Positions 45,361 to 57,565 of a stretch of 64,000 nt of DNA are shown piece by piece. The stretch covers positions 44,256,124-44,320,123 of the forward strand of contig OY743169.1 in assembly GCA_963555705.1 (NCBI GenBank), read 5' to 3'. The DNA is from Ligustrum vulgare (Eukaryota > Streptophyta > Magnoliopsida > Lamiales > Oleaceae). Under the pieces are notes generated by a model that saw nothing but the letters and a program-made list of their open reading frames with translations, was not told the origin of the DNA and searched no databases. Every line of letters starts with the position of its first letter. Within the stretch, counting starts at the first letter, position 1. The position numbers and the translations under genes were made by a program.

Positions 45361-46950
45361 AGCCTAAGGGATACATTGTGAAAGGGGGGAGGGAACAAAC
45401 TAAGTCTATGGGAATGGGGGATCCATAGGAACATCAAGAGCAGAGGTCTTAATAGATAAACGGTGCTCGATCACACCAACTCGAGCAGATAAATCCTGGA
45501 TCAACTGTAGAATAGTAGTCCATGTTCTCCTTGACTTCTCAACAAATGCAATTCAATCAGGGATGTAAGATGATGTACCCTTAGTAACGGCGGCATGCTC
45601 CTCTCTATCTCAACTGGTTTTAGCATGAACTCCCACATCTTCAACATCAGCACCAGCACCAGCACCAGCACCAGCACCTACAGCTCCAACTCCCTCACCC
45701 CCAACTCCCTTTCCATGACCACCTACAGCATGTGGCTTCGGGACCTAAAATCTAGTACGCGACTCGGTATAGCCCATCTTGGCTAACGTAGCTGGTCCAA
45801 AATTTTGGTTTGGATAAACCGGTTGTAAGAACTCTCCCTTAAAGTAAATCCCCTCATGACGAAAAATTTCCATCACCACCTGACCATATAGTAACTTACC
45901 ACTGCGAATACTCGCACTCTCTATCAAACCATCCAAAATGAGATTTACCATATCAACCTACCAATCCCTACACACCATCTCCAAAAACCAAGAGTCCTTG
46001 GCTTGAAAATTCGAATGCTTATACCCACGACGCTTAATCAAATGTGTAAACATGAGGTGTAGGAATCTCTTATGAAAAGGTAAAAGTGGTGCATGATCGG
46101 AAACATCCATAAGAGTAGGATCATCGAAAACAAACCTACACACACCTACTTTCTCAAAAGTGGAATCATAAATCTCTCAACCCTCTTGCATCTCAAATAT
46201 TTCTCGAATCTTTGTAGGACCAACCCAAAAAGATTTCCCTTTCACCATTGTTTTCAAAATTTCGTCACCTCGAGCCACTCGCTCACTTTCAGTCTCCTCG
46301 TCACAACTTGTTTGAATCTTCGCATTAGCATAAAACATTTGGATTAACCTCTCACATATCTTCTCCCCGTTTTCTCAAAATTTGAGCCAACCAAAATGTT
46401 CAAAATACGGTAGATACTCAAATTGAAAAGAGCGAAGAAAAGAAATTTTTAATACTCTTCCTCGGACAATAGGTAATTTCTTTAATGCAAGGAAACGAGA
46501 TTGAGTTTTTGCACTAAGGAAAAAAAATTGGAAAAATAATTAAATCATTGAAGTCACTATCACTATCAACTATTTTCTCTTTACCTCTATTACCCTCACC
46601 TTTACCTTTACCTTTACCTCGACCTCTACCCCTACCACGACTAGATGAAGAAGGAGCCCTGCTTTGAGATAGAGTAGTGGTAGCTTGTTTGGGGTGCTGG
46701 GTAGGACGGGGGTTAACATCAAAATAATGAGCACGTTTGGTGTGTAGCTCACGCACCTCGAGGGAGGAAATTTTAGTGGAATTAGTAGTATGTGATTGAG
46801 AATCAATACAAGAGGAGGAATTTTCAGAACTTGAGATAAATACGGAGGGTGCAACATATGGAACCAAACTACTTGATTGACCACTCCATTTTACTATTTG
46901 CTTAATCCAAGTCATGGTAATGAAATTTTTGGAATATGAAATCAAATTGT
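45361..46950 (-). pseudogene. Antisense ORF remnant between PBS and gag of D
   Basis: The minus strand holds several consecutive open pieces in order: 46945-46514 (Ser-rich N terminus, then a low-complexity RGRGRGRGKGKGKG tract), 46143-45958 (LLPFHKRFLHLMFTHLIKRR) and 45951-45745 (IESASIRSGKLLYGQVVMEI, FRHEGIYFKGEFL). The order of motifs resembles the 'putative plant transposon protein' domain seen in plant retroelement-associated proteins; this is recognised by eye only. A GCTGGT/CAGCAC repeat at about 45648-45676 encodes a Gly/Ala run. It lies antisense to D's gag, where the leader should be. It could be an inserted fragment or an extra ORF carried by the element. Confidence 0.4.
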
Positions 46951-47051
46951 GAAATTGAAAGAAAAACGAGAGAGTTTAGAGAGAATTTGGGAGTAAAATT
47001 GAAATTTTTCGTGAATATGACCTCTGAAACCCTCTTAAATCACGATCATGT

Positions 47052-47120
47052 ATGTATCGATACATTGAAGAGGTGAAAAGTTCCTGCTGAAGCATGTATC
47101 TATACTATGTATCGGTACAT
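47052..47120. repeat. TATCGATA boxes before D gag
   Basis: ATGTATCGATACAT (47052-47065, perfect) and two decayed copies (47093-47105, 47107-47120), ending about 85 bp before the gag start codon. Confidence 0.75.
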
Positions 47121-47203
47121 TAATTGATATTTTGTTAAAATTATTATTTTTTGGGATTTTGATATAATTTTATGGTTTGATTTAAATTTCAAGGCTTAAA
47201 GAT

Positions 47204-48240
47204 ATGTCACATATGAGTTCCTCTCGACCCTTGAAAACTGCTGCATCAATGGATCGTTTGACTCCTGTAGTCCGAAAACAAGCTCGAAAAATTGAACAGT
47301 TGATGAACCGTAACGATGATAGTCAATCTAATCAAATTCCAAATGATGGAGGAGCAATCACTAAAAAATTTCGACATTTAAAACCTCCTGTGTTTGACGA
47401 TGCTAAGGATCCAATAGACGCTGAAAATTGGATTAGAACGATTGAACGAATGTTTTTGTTTGCGCATACACCTGATGAAGAAAGAGTGAATTGTGCCATA
47501 TTTATGTTACATGAAAATGCCGGTTACTGGTGGGACACTTTAATTCAATTGGAAGGAGCTGCAGCTTATAGGAAAGGTTTTGTTAGAAATTCTGTAACAA
47601 ATATTTTCCAGCATCAGTTCAAAATCAAAAACTTAATGAGTTCATTCAATTTAAGCCAGGGTACATGACGGTGACAGAATATGTGAAGAAATTTGAAGAG
47701 TTATATTGATTTACGGAACACATGGTGAGTCAACCTCGACAAAAAATAGATTGTTTTATCGAGGGACTGAAACCTGAACTGAGTAGAGATGTGTTAATGT
47801 CCTCTTCATCTACGACTACTTTTTCAAGTATAGTAGAAAGAGCTTTGATGGCCGAACAAGCCGAGATCAAAATAATGAAGGCTAGAGAAGTTCAAAATCG
47901 GAATCCTTAGAGGCTGATGACTAGATGGAATCCTCAATTTCCTAATAGAAATAGTGGCAATAGATTTTCAAGGACACTTCGATCCCAATCAAATATCAAG
48001 AAACCTGAAATAAATATTACGAAAGTGAATCCACAATCTTGTTCTTATTGTGGGAAATCACATTGATGTCCTTGTCAAATTCAGCTAGGGTTATGTTATG
48101 CTGCAGAGAAAAAGGTCATTTGTTAAGAGATTGTCCCAAGCAAAAAGTCAGTCAGACCAAACCTTTACCGCAATCTGGCTGAGTTTATGCTCTCGTGCAA
48201 CCAGAAGCATCGGAGAGTAATAAAGTGATGTAGATTCCTC
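47204..48240 (+). pseudogene. Ty3/gypsy gag of element D
   Basis: The first frame (47204-47668) encodes a retrotransposon gag domain: FRHLKPPVFDDAKDP, AENWIRTIERMF and ENAGYWWDTLI. After a frameshift near 47625 the match continues with FIQFKPGYMTVTEYVKKFEE, CFIEGLKPELSRDVLM and a zinc-knuckle region at about 48040-48140 whose Cys/His pattern is split by a one-base loss (CYGKSH.., then CREKGHLLRDCP in another frame). The start of the protease linker (VYALVQPEAS) follows at 48187, and then the element ends. Stop codons at about 47708 and 47908 also break it. Gag would assemble particles and bind RNA; this copy cannot. Confidence 0.8.
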
Positions 48241-48465
48241 TTTATAAGATATTTTTTTGAACTGCTAGAAAATTTGACTACATAGTATGGCAGAAAAAAG
48301 GGAATAGGGTTTGGACGAGAAATGAACAAGAAAATTTTGGAATGATTTTTACGGATCAAAACTAAGGAAAAATTGATTGGCATGAAGAACAAGAAAAATA
48401 AGAAAAATCAATAAAGTTCCAAGAAATATAAAGAACTAAATTTAGATTCAAGCTTTGATACCACT
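48241..48465 (-). other. Leader of LTR C element with PBS
   Basis: AT-rich DNA ending in a reversed primer-binding site TTTGATACCA (48454-48463; TGGTATCAAAGCTTG on the minus strand). It should be the 5' leader of a minus-strand element whose body is missing; the junction with D's gag is near 48240. Confidence 0.55.
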
Positions 48466-49239
48466 TGATGCCATCCCACTCAAGAAACAAGACAAAGAAT
48501 GCGGAATAATAAACAAACTATAGGAAAGATCTAAATTCAGCAAAAATACAAGAAACAAGAACTTCAAGAAATAAAAACAATGGAAAAGAGAAAAGATAAA
48601 TTGGCGATAGGACCTTGCTCCAACAATCATGACGCGAAGAATCGACGATGCGGAATGAAGAACCAAGGTTTTTGAAACGCCACAAGGGATGTCAACTTCT
48701 TGATAAGTTTCTGATTGGAATGCCACAAATATTCTCACAAATATTTAATAAGTTCAAGATTGTTCTAGAAGAACAAGAAAAGGGAAAACTCACATTTCAA
48801 GAAAAAACTCTCAATTTCGTCAATAATAATCAAAGTTGTGTTCAATAATGAATGAAAAACATAATATAAGTCAAAATAAGCCTAAAAACTAACCCAGCCG
48901 CACTAGGGTTGGAAAATAGAAAATAAAATTAAATAAAAATTCGCGAAAATTCTGATCTGCTTCAACCTCGCGATCCCGTGGTTAACCCTCACGCGACCAC
49001 GTGGTTAGGCCTAAAACTCTCAGGTTTATTTTCTTGCACTTAGTGTGATGGCGGTTCTTTTTCACTGAGTGATCACGCGGCTCTTTCCGTCGCACAATTT
49101 TCGCTCCTTTGAAACATCTTTATCCGGTTTGATTCTCGACTCGGGCCCAACATGAAACTTGCTCATTTTCCCATGTAGATTGTCGTGGCATCACTTGTAT
49201 CTTGGTTTCTCCTTTGATCTCCTACCTCGGATGACATCA
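48466..49239 (-). mobile_element. LTR C (minus strand) with GCGATCACGTGG boxes
   Basis: 774 bp. On the minus strand it runs TGATGTCATCCGAGG .. GGGATGGCATCA, followed by AG and the primer-binding site. Its right edge falls exactly where homology to the Athila LTR of H begins (CCACCTTTTATTTGC at 49240 and 58556), so this element landed in H's 3' LTR. The transcribed half is related to LTR A. The palindrome boxes are at 48966-49083. Confidence 0.7.
48966..49083. repeat. Palindrome boxes of LTR C
   Basis: CTCGCGATCCCGTGGTTA (from 48967) and CTCACGCGACCACGTGGTTA (from 48988) are 21 bp apart. A second pair, GTGTGATGGCGG (49043) and GAGTGATCACGCGGCTC (49067), is about 25 bp apart. Consensus is about CACGCGATCACGTGG. 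Confidence 0.75.
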
Positions 49240-49643
49240 CCACCTTTTATTTGCAACCTTAGTCCTAAACATTCAATTGAAGCAATTTAGTCCCCATACT
49301 TTGGAATCTTCTCAATTTTCTCATTTCAGCTTTCAATTACTTCAATTGGGTCCTGCAACTCTTGATTTATTCAATTTGGAACATTTTATCTTTCCCGGTT
49401 GACATCGTTAATTCCTCAATTGCTCATTTTAGCTCCAAAATCGTCCAATTGTGCATTCTTTTCACAATTTCCTCGTTCTTCATCTGTTTTGGGATATTTT
49501 CTAAAATGTGAACAAATAAAAATGTGAACAAATAAACACAATTTATTTTTTCACAATTTAAATAGTATTTATTCTTAAACGTCAATAATTTATTCTAATT
49601 TAGACATTTAAATAAGTGTATAAAATACACTTATATATACCCC
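49240..49643 (-). mobile_element. H 3' LTR, outer part (Athila-like)
   Basis: It matches the right LTR of H at 58556-58618 plus 60342-60645 block by block and ends AAGTGTATAAAATACACTTATA. On the minus strand the LTR start follows the polypurine tract AGTTTGGGGGTATA (49657-49644) and the GAGGACGAACAAT block typical of Athila/Tat elements. The inner part of the LTR was removed or displaced by the LTR C insertion. Confidence 0.75.
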
Positions 49644-52560
49644 CAAACTAGAATTATTGTTCGTCCTCGAACAATGTAAAATAAAATTAATTAATTAAAA
49701 TAAGAACGTAACAAATATTTTTGTCATGTCAACATGATTACCATGCAACTCAATAATCCAAATCAATTCGCACTTCAGGCAAAGTTATGAACAACAAAGT
49801 AAAATTAATTTAGTTATCTCATGCCAGATTGTCAAGTATGTGTGTGAATAGCCAATATCAAACACAAACTCATGCAAAAATATGATCAACACTGTGTAGC
49901 TCTTTATGCATAATCAAGCCCGAATCCCATGTTGTCAACCAAATGAATCTAATGATTTTCCTCTCTACGCTCATGGATGATCACAACTCACTACTTTTCT
50001 CTCACACCCGTGGATTTTATCTAATGTGTTTTCTAAATATTTTCTCTGAATTTTTTCCACACAAGATAGTTAGAATTAGAAATATGCACACACAAAAAGT
50101 CAAAAGTAAGTAGTCCCCAATTTTCACCCTTCATCTCCACAGTTTAAGCCAACAAAGCTTATACCATTCATTTTTTCAATGGACGACTTTTTTTTTTAAT
50201 GTCATTTTCTCTTACCATCTTTATACAATACTTCTCTTATTTGTTTTATCTGTGACCCCTGTAGCGAGTTTTGGATCGATGACTCTCAATCCAGATGACT
50301 TTAGGGCACCAGGTTCAAAGAACCCCTCAGACTTAGTACCCGTGTCACAAAGTAGACAATGAAAAGTTAAAGATATTTATTTGTCTTATGTGTAAGTCCA
50401 CTCTTCGTACTTGCTTTCTAATTAACCCCTGTAATGAGAAAAGGCTGAGAGCTCCTAACTCAATTTAGTTTAGTGTACCAGGTTTCAACACCCTTACAAG
50501 CTTACTTGTCGAGTCAAAAAGGCTTGAAGAGTAAAATAAGACCTTCAGCATTTTTTTGTTTTTATGCTAGTTACGGTTTATACCCATTGACCAAACTGCT
50601 TTAACTAGAGTGCAAAATCAAGAACCACAGACCTCCAACCATCTATACATGCACATTCTAACCATCCCACCCCAAACTTGCTTTTTGAGCTATGTTTGGT
50701 TCTAATTTACGGATGGATGTCTCATGATCTATGTTTAGGGATTATCAATTCATTCCTAAGTTCAAGTTGCATAAATTTTCCCCACACGTATTAAAGAAAT
50801 CGCTACACAAGTAATAATCCAACAATGACCATGTACGCAATGAAGATGATATTTAGCAAGTCTTAACTAGTTCATAAAATTCATATTTTCATGTTGTCCA
50901 AAATCCAAGCCAAAGCAAAATTTGATTCATATTATATCCTAGGAAATTAACAAGTCAACACAAATTTTCAATTTTTTTTTATCCCAACAAAAATCGATTG
51001 TATGCCAATAAAAATATGAATGAGACATGAATGAGATTTTCCACCCCCAAATTAGAAAGAAATATTATCCTCAATGTTTGTCACATAGATAACAATATGC
51101 AAAATAAGACAAAAGATATAACGAGAACTTCCTAGGTTTAGAGGAGATGTCTTGTTGCTTTGAAGCTTCCTTTTGATAGCATGTTGGATGAATTTTGCTC
51201 AACTTGGTTCGAGGTGTTTTGATTGTGTTCACCTTGCAAATAAAAGATAAATGACATTAGAGATCATAAATACCAATAAGAACCATTGGTAAGTTAAAAC
51301 CAACACCCCCCAAACTAAAGATAAAGCAAAATCTTGAATTTCAAAATTGGTCGACCACACATATTCAAGCCCTGACATCGCCTAGAAAAACACAAATTTT
51401 TTGGAGCCATTTTTTGATATGTTAGATTTCATAGCATGGTCTACAACATATTAAAAATTCAAGTCATTTGGAGTTCAATAGGGTCATAAAAAACTCTAGA
51501 GAAGTAGGTGACGTGAAGCAATTTTTAGGTGCAACGGCTTTCAATGGCCTTGCAATGGGGCTGCCATGATCCACAAGTGGTTTTCATGATTTCTTGCAAT
51601 TGAATGAACTAACACATGATTTAAACACACAAAATCAATTATAAACATGTCACGAAGATAAATGCTCGGTTGAATTTCTCAACTTTGAACAAAAATGTCT
51701 CTGTGGCATTTCATCGAACACATAATGTCCCTCACAAAATTCAAGGTGTATGCATCAATTTGAAACATAGATTGACCCAAAATTTTTAACCTATTTAAGC
51801 AAAAATCACATACACCATTGACTAACCTAATCCCATTCTTTACAACTCATAAGCTCAAATTTTATGAACTTAAAGAAAATTACACAAATTTTAGTAAACC
51901 TTAAATTAGGTGAAGAAATCATACCTTTGATGTGATTTGGAAGTGAAATAAGCAATGATAGGCAACAACATGTTGATGATATGCACAAATGATGAGAAAT
52001 CATGTTTGGAGTGATTTGGGGAGAAAAAACGAAGTTCTAATGTGTAAAATTGAAAGAATGAAGTGAAAGCTTTAAACTGCCGTTTCTGCCTCTAGTACAC
52101 CCATGCGATCGCGTGGTATAAATGCTTGCAATCGTGCAAGAAAAACCTGTAGCAAAAATTGATTCTTATTTAATTCGCACAATTGCGTAAGAATACTATT
52201 GCGCGATTGCACAGTAGTTTCGGCAGAAATGAAATTTTTTTCTCTTTTGAGTTTCAACCTTGTTTTTAACCCTCCTAATCACTTCATGATCCATGATATG
52301 CTCTCCAAAAAATTATCTTCATGGTCTAAAATAGTGTGTGTGTGTGTGTGAGTTGGGATGATAATTAATAGCCTATCCTTAAACAAAATATGCAAAATTG
52401 AAAACACACCTAAACTTGGAAAACTAGTGCAACAAGCAAAAGTATCCTAACGTGCAACCATGCAAAGCACTTAAAACATGTCACCTATCATGCATATATC
52501 TATAAACAAGTAATGGAATAAATACTTAACGCTTAGTAAATAAAAGGGTAGAACTTTGAT
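49644..52560 (-). mobile_element. H 3' non-coding region (Athila-like)
   Basis: About 2.9 kb without reverse transcriptase or integrase. It has the features of the long 3' region of Athila/Tat elements: a polypurine tract at its left end and further TTTGGGGGTGG and TTTGGGGGGTG blocks at about 51040 and 51308 (minus strand). A palindrome array lies at 52102-52214, and a (TG)n run at 52334-52351. No open frame of substance. Confidence 0.6.
52102..52214. repeat. Palindrome array in H interior
   Basis: Four boxes in two pairs: CATGCGATCGCGTGG (52102) with CTTGCAATCGTGCAAG (52125), centres 23 bp apart; TTCGCACAATTGCGTAAG (52174) with TTGCGCGATTGCACAG (52199), centres 24 bp apart. The motif is the same family as in the LTRs of H and in LTR C. 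Confidence 0.75.
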
Positions 52561-52589
52561 TGCCTCCTAATAAGCGCTCTGTTTATAGT

Positions 52590-53400
52590 TTAAAGCCCGA
52601 CTTTTTGCACTTTTTCATCATGGAGGCATGCATGATCCTCTTGAAGCCTGCATTGCTTGCAATTACCAGCTTTGCATTGTACAACACGTTTCCTCACTTT
52701 CTTGAAATCCAAGGCCTCCTTTTCAACTGTGTGTTGAGGAACGTTGGGTTTTTCTTCCTTTTTATTCCTCCATCCACCTGTTGCTTGGACAATACATTCA
52801 ACTTCAACAGCTTTCATTCTGATCTTCAGGTTCATGTCTTGGCTTGATGCTAAACTTGACTTGTTCATTCTCAACCCTAAATATGATTTCACCCATTTCA
52901 GTGTCGATTAGGGCAGGCTCTTCCCGTAGCAAGGAATGGTCTTCCCATAGCAAGGAATGGTCTTCCAATGATGAGAGGCATCTGGCCGTCCTCCTCCATG
53001 TCCAAGAGCACAAAGTTAGCTGGGAAGAAGAATTTGTCAAGCTTCACAATGACATTTTCAACAATCCCATATGGATACTGTATTGACCTGTTCACTTGCT
53101 TCAATGTGATATTTGTTGATTTAGGCTTCCCCAAACCAAGTTTCCTGTACACTGATAGAGGCATCAAATTAACAATGGCCCTTAAATCACACAAAACATA
53201 CTAAAATTAAAGTTACCAATTGTACAAGGGATAGAGAAACTCCCTGAATCTTTCAATTTCTGTGGTAACTTCTTTTGAATAATGACACTGCACTCCTTAC
53301 TCAGAGCTACTATTTCACAGTCTACCAATTTTCTTTTGTTTGACAGTATCTCTTTCATTAATTTTAGGTAAAGTGGCATTTGAGCTTAAGCCGTTGCAAA
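52590..53400 (-). pseudogene. Athila-like aspartic protease remnant
   Basis: The minus strand encodes the retropepsin region of an Athila-like polyprotein: NLMPLSVYRKLGLGKP, YPYGIVENVIVKLDKFFFP, NFVLLDMEEDGQMPLIIGRP and ALIDTEMGEI. The catalytic DLGAS-type motif reads DLRAIV, so the glycine and serine are lost. A 21-bp tandem duplication (about 52928-52966) repeats GRPFLAM. Upstream (53379-53182) is the linker with KKLPQKLKDSGSFSIPCTIG. The reading is spread over frames. Downstream (52892-52590) the frame continues without RT, so pol has been deleted. Confidence 0.8.
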
Positions 53401-53599
53401 AGGAATGTTTATGTGTAGTTTCTTAAAAATTTCAAGAAATTTACCAAACTGCTACTCCATTTGTTGCTTCGTCAATCTTTGTCGATAAGGAATGGGAGGC
53501 ATATATGCTTTAACTGGAGGTTTAACTATAACTACTTCTTCAACTTTTTTCTTGAACTTATGAATTAGACCTCTAATCTTTTTCACTTTTCTATTCTTC

Positions 53600-55029
53600 C
53601 TCTACATTCTACCTCTGGCTCTTCTTCTTTTCGTACTCTTCAACAGTCACTTCAAGTAATTGAACCCCACTCTTTGTTGTTATTGCATTCACATGCTCAC
53701 GAGGGTTCATTTCAGTGTTACTTGGTAACTTTCCAAGCTGTCTATCTTCTCTACTAGTTGCCAACAGCCCCATCTGATTCTTCAAATTCTTTATTTCAAC
53801 TGATTCGCTTTTTAATTCATCATTCTGACTTTTAACCAACTGAATTAACATCTCCATGTTCTCCTTCATGGTATTCTGAACTTGTTGCTGTTGTTGAAAA
53901 CCAGGTGGGCGCTGACCATTCTTATTATTTTCCCATAAGAAATTTGGGTGATTCTTCCATTCTAGATTGTATGTCTGTGAATATGGACCACCCTGTTGCC
54001 TGTTTCCAACAAAGTTCACTTGCTCTATACTTGCTTGATGTTGCTGTATAAATCACATATGGCTGCCTACACTGCATTAATTGATTGCACACCCAAACTA
54101 TCAATCTTCTTTGCAAAGCATCCAATTTAGCATTAATAGCTGTAATTTCAGTAACTAGAGCTATATACCCAGATTTTTGTCCAGAACGATCTGAGTACCA
54201 TTAATAACTATTTGCAGCCATTTTCTCAAATATTTCTGATGCCTCTTCAGAAGTCAAGTCTATTACTGATCCACTTGCTACAAAATCGGCATGCTTCTTG
54301 TTGTCATTGTACAAACCATTGAAAAATGTTTGCACCAAAATCCATTCTTCTATTCCATGCCTTGGAAACTGTCGACCTAGCTCATTGAACCTTTCCCAAG
54401 CCTAAAAAAAAATCGAATCTCTTGACTGTTGATTGAATTAAAGGATTTCATGCCTAAGCTTTGACATTCGGCCTGGTGGGAAGAATTTATTTACAAAATT
54501 CTGGCTTAGAATTTTGAATGTAGTGATAGTGTGTAGAGGCAAAGAGTAAAACCATGCTTTTGCTTTGTAGGCCAGGAAGAATGAAATAGTTTTAACTTCA
54601 AAGCATCATTTGGAACTCCATACATGCGTTGCATATCACACAATTCCAGAAAAGTCCAAAGATGTGCATGTAGATTTTCAGATGGGAATCCATGGAAAAA
54701 ATCGAATTTTGGATCAAGGAGATTGAGGAAGTCTTGATCTCAAAATTGTTGGATGGGATTGTAGGAGGTACGACGCATGTCCCAATGTTCCCCATAGGAG
54801 GAACCATGTACTCTCTCAACACATGCCTTCCATGATTAGGTTGCTGATCAACAGTAACTTCTGGCAGATTATTCTGATTATTCTCCTGATTGTTTTGAAT
54901 TTTGTTATCTTCCATGTCTATGTTTGCTTGTTGAGATGCTTCCAACTATTGCCTACGCCTCTGTCGAAAGATGCTTTGGATTTCTATATCAAGAGGAAAC
55001 AATTCAAAAGACTTATCTCTTCTTAACAT
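53600..55029 (-). pseudogene. Athila-like gag
   Basis: The start codon at 55029-55027 opens MLRRDKSFELFPLDIEIQS, broken by a stop after RQRRRQ. It continues as EASQQANIDMEDN (54945), PNHGRHVLREYMVPPMGN, then several frames with the order expected of Athila Gag (a SMDSHLKIYMHIFGLF block near 54680, an AWNRRMDFGANIFQWF block near 54350). 54019-53609 is open: NFVGNRQQGGPYSQTYN, WKNHPNFLWENN and a LGKLPSNTEMNPREH tail. Gag coats the RNA in particles. Multiple stops and frameshifts make this copy dead. Confidence 0.8.
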
Positions 55030-55145
55030 GAATTAAATAAAGCAAAAAAAAAAATAAAGCAAAAACTTAAAAATAAAGAAATTAAAATTCAAAGTAAAGT
55101 AAGAACTAATGGGTATTGATATTAATACAATCAGTCCCCCAGCAA
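55030..55145 (-). other. H leader and split PBS (left part)
   Basis: A short AT-rich leader, then GTCCCCCAGCAAT (55134-55146). This aligns with the reverse complement of the Athila/Tat primer-binding site region (GTCCCCGGCAACGGCGCC). The rest of the site lies right of LTR K. Confidence 0.55.
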
Positions 55146-57549
55146 TAATTCAACTTTGAAAAATAACGTAGACAATAATGAGGAATTCAAAATCTCGAAA
55201 TAAACGTGTCCAATTTATTTTCTCAAAACATAATTAATAATTCTTCAATAACCACCATCGCGCGCTTTGTCGTCAACTCCGAAATATGAACATTTGTAAG
55301 TTTAAAGAAAGGGAGAGAGCATTTCATAGAAATACTCTGTAGACTCGACACAAAATAATAATTTGTATTACAAATAGAGTACGTAATCATGATATTCAAG
55401 TAGTCTCATGAACAACTAATAAATACAAGTTCAAGTCTCATGCACTTAAGCAAGTGAATATCTCATAACATCATGCTTTAACAAGCAAGTAATTGTCATG
55501 CTCGGAGGCAAGTAGTCTCATGTCTGAAGATAAGTAATTATCATGCCCGGAGGCAAGTAGTCTCATGTCCGAAGACAAGTAACTGTCATGCCCGAGCCAA
55601 GTAATCTCATGTCCGAAGACTAGTAATTGTCATGCCTGGAGGCAAGTAGTATCATGTCCAAGTACTAGTAATTGTTATGAACACAATCGTATATGCAAGA
55701 TCTATAATACAAATGATTATTCATGCGCATTTTAGAAAATAATTTGGTAAGTAGGAGTCTACCTTATTTCTTGAGTTTTGAGTGAAGTGGAATAAAACTT
55801 TCTAGTGTTCTCACGTCTCGTCTAGCCCTATAAAATAAATAATTTTAAAAAAGTATTTTGAGAATTTTAAGGTTTTAAAACGAAAGAGTTTTTCAAAGAA
55901 GAATAAAAGTTTAGGGTTTTAGTTGGAAATCAAACATAGTTGGAATTTGAAAAGTGTTGGGACCAAAATAAATGATTTGGAAGACTATTGGATTGACTCA
56001 TGATTTTCGGAAGTCTTGGGGCTAAAATAACAATTTTAGAAATAATTTTGGCCGACTCAAAACCTTTAAAAATATTTAGGGATTGACTATTAAATCTAGT
56101 AAAATCTGGGGTCGAAATATTTTAAAACTGCAGGGACTGAATATAAACGTTTTAAAATCAAAGTAATAATGATCAGAAAACTTTGGGGCTGAAATTAAAA
56201 ACATTTTAAATCAATAGGGTTGAAATAAAATACTTTGAGAACTTGAGGGCTGATTAATAAAGCTCTTTTAAAACAAAGGGCTGAACTAAACAATTGGAAA
56301 GATGAGCGACTAATAGGAAATTTTATAAAATTAAAACATTAAAACAAATCCTCATATCTCTCTCTCTCTCTCTTCAAAACACAAACAGAGAGTGATGGAG
56401 ATTGGGCTCCGCCAGACTGCCGGTGCCTTCACCGGCGTTCGCAAGTGGAGACGACAGCAGGTGTTGGGGCGGCAGAAGAAGGTGGGTTGGGCGAATTTGG
56501 CAAGAAAATCGAGGCCTGAGATTTGGGTGTTTTTGGCTATTATTACGATCAAAGTGGTTGAAGATCAAGGTAAGGTATTGGGTTAACTTTATTTCTTGGT
56601 TTTAGGTTTGATTTTTGGATTTTGAATGTTGATTTTGGTTGGACAGTAGGCGGTTGTGGGTGGCATATTTTGGGATAGTGGTGGTTGCCGTTTGACATGG
56701 TGCTTGGCTTGAGTGTTGCAGTTTCGGCCAGTTGGGTTTTCTGTCTTTCGAAAGTGAAGGTGGTGACATCTGTGGCTTTCAATTTCATGGTGGTTGGGAG
56801 TGATTCGGTTGGCATGTTGTGGGTACAGTCATCTACGGTGGTGTATGATGGAATTGGTGGTCTGCAGATTGGTGGTGACAAGGGTCGATCAACCCATGAA
56901 TTCAACATTGAAGGAAACAAATCTAGGGGTTGAAACAAGCTGAGGTTTTTGGCTGAGTTCATGGAAATCTGTTTCTGTGATTGTCGTCAATGTTGTTCGA
57001 TAATTGGTTTTGGTTGAACTTTTTGAGAGAAATTGAACTTCGAGAAATGTTGCTGATTTTGTGCGTGACTTGCACTATGGGAATATGTGTATATATAGAT
57101 TTGGTATGAAAAGTGTTGTTAGAATGAAATTGTGGATGTTGGATATGGAAACGTTTGATTTAGAATAGGATTGTAAAGACTTGGGATACAAGAATATTAT
57201 TGCGAATAAAATACCTTACTAAAAATAATTATTTAAAAGATGAAACTTGGATGAAAAATAAATTTGGATAATAATAAAATTGAACTTTTGAATTTTTAGA
57301 ATTCAAATAATTCGGGTTTAAAATAAATAATAATTTTGGGCTTAAATCAATTTGGACTTGGACAATATTTTAAAATATAAAATTGGACTAGGAATTGAAT
57401 TGGACTCAAATTATTTTTTGTCTATAAATATTCGACATGGCTTGATGAACATGCTTTAATTTTAAAAAATATGTGAAATAATAGGGACACGTTTTTGAGA
57501 AATTTAATATTTATTTTATAATCAACTAAAAAAATTCTCAGTCCCTACA
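55146..57549 (-). mobile_element. Gypsy LTR K inside H's PBS (minus strand)
   Basis: On the minus strand it starts TGTAGGGACTGAGAATTTTT (57549) and follows the usual layout: GTGTCCCTA block, C-rich core (about 56950-56400), minisatellite (56300-55915), TCTAGCC..GAGACGTGAG block (about 55820) and a GAGTCTACAGAGTATTTC block (about 55335). Its U5 end is decayed, so the left edge is approximate. A ~44-bp unit (CATGCC..GGCAAGTAGTCTCATGTCC) is repeated about five times at 55493-55680. Confidence 0.7.
55493..55680. repeat. ~44-bp tandem repeat in LTR K
   Basis: About four to five imperfect units with GGAGGCAAGTAGTCTCATG and CCGAAGACAAGTAA. It occupies the place of the GAGAC-rich part in sister LTRs. 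Confidence 0.8.
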
Positions 57550-57565
57550 AATGGGGCTAAAAACT
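57550..57565 (-). other. H primer-binding site, right part
   Basis: AATGGGGCTAAAAACTT aligns with the GGCGCCAAAAACTTG that follows the GTCCCCGGCAAC half of an Athila/Tat primer-binding site. LTR K splits the site. Confidence 0.55.
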
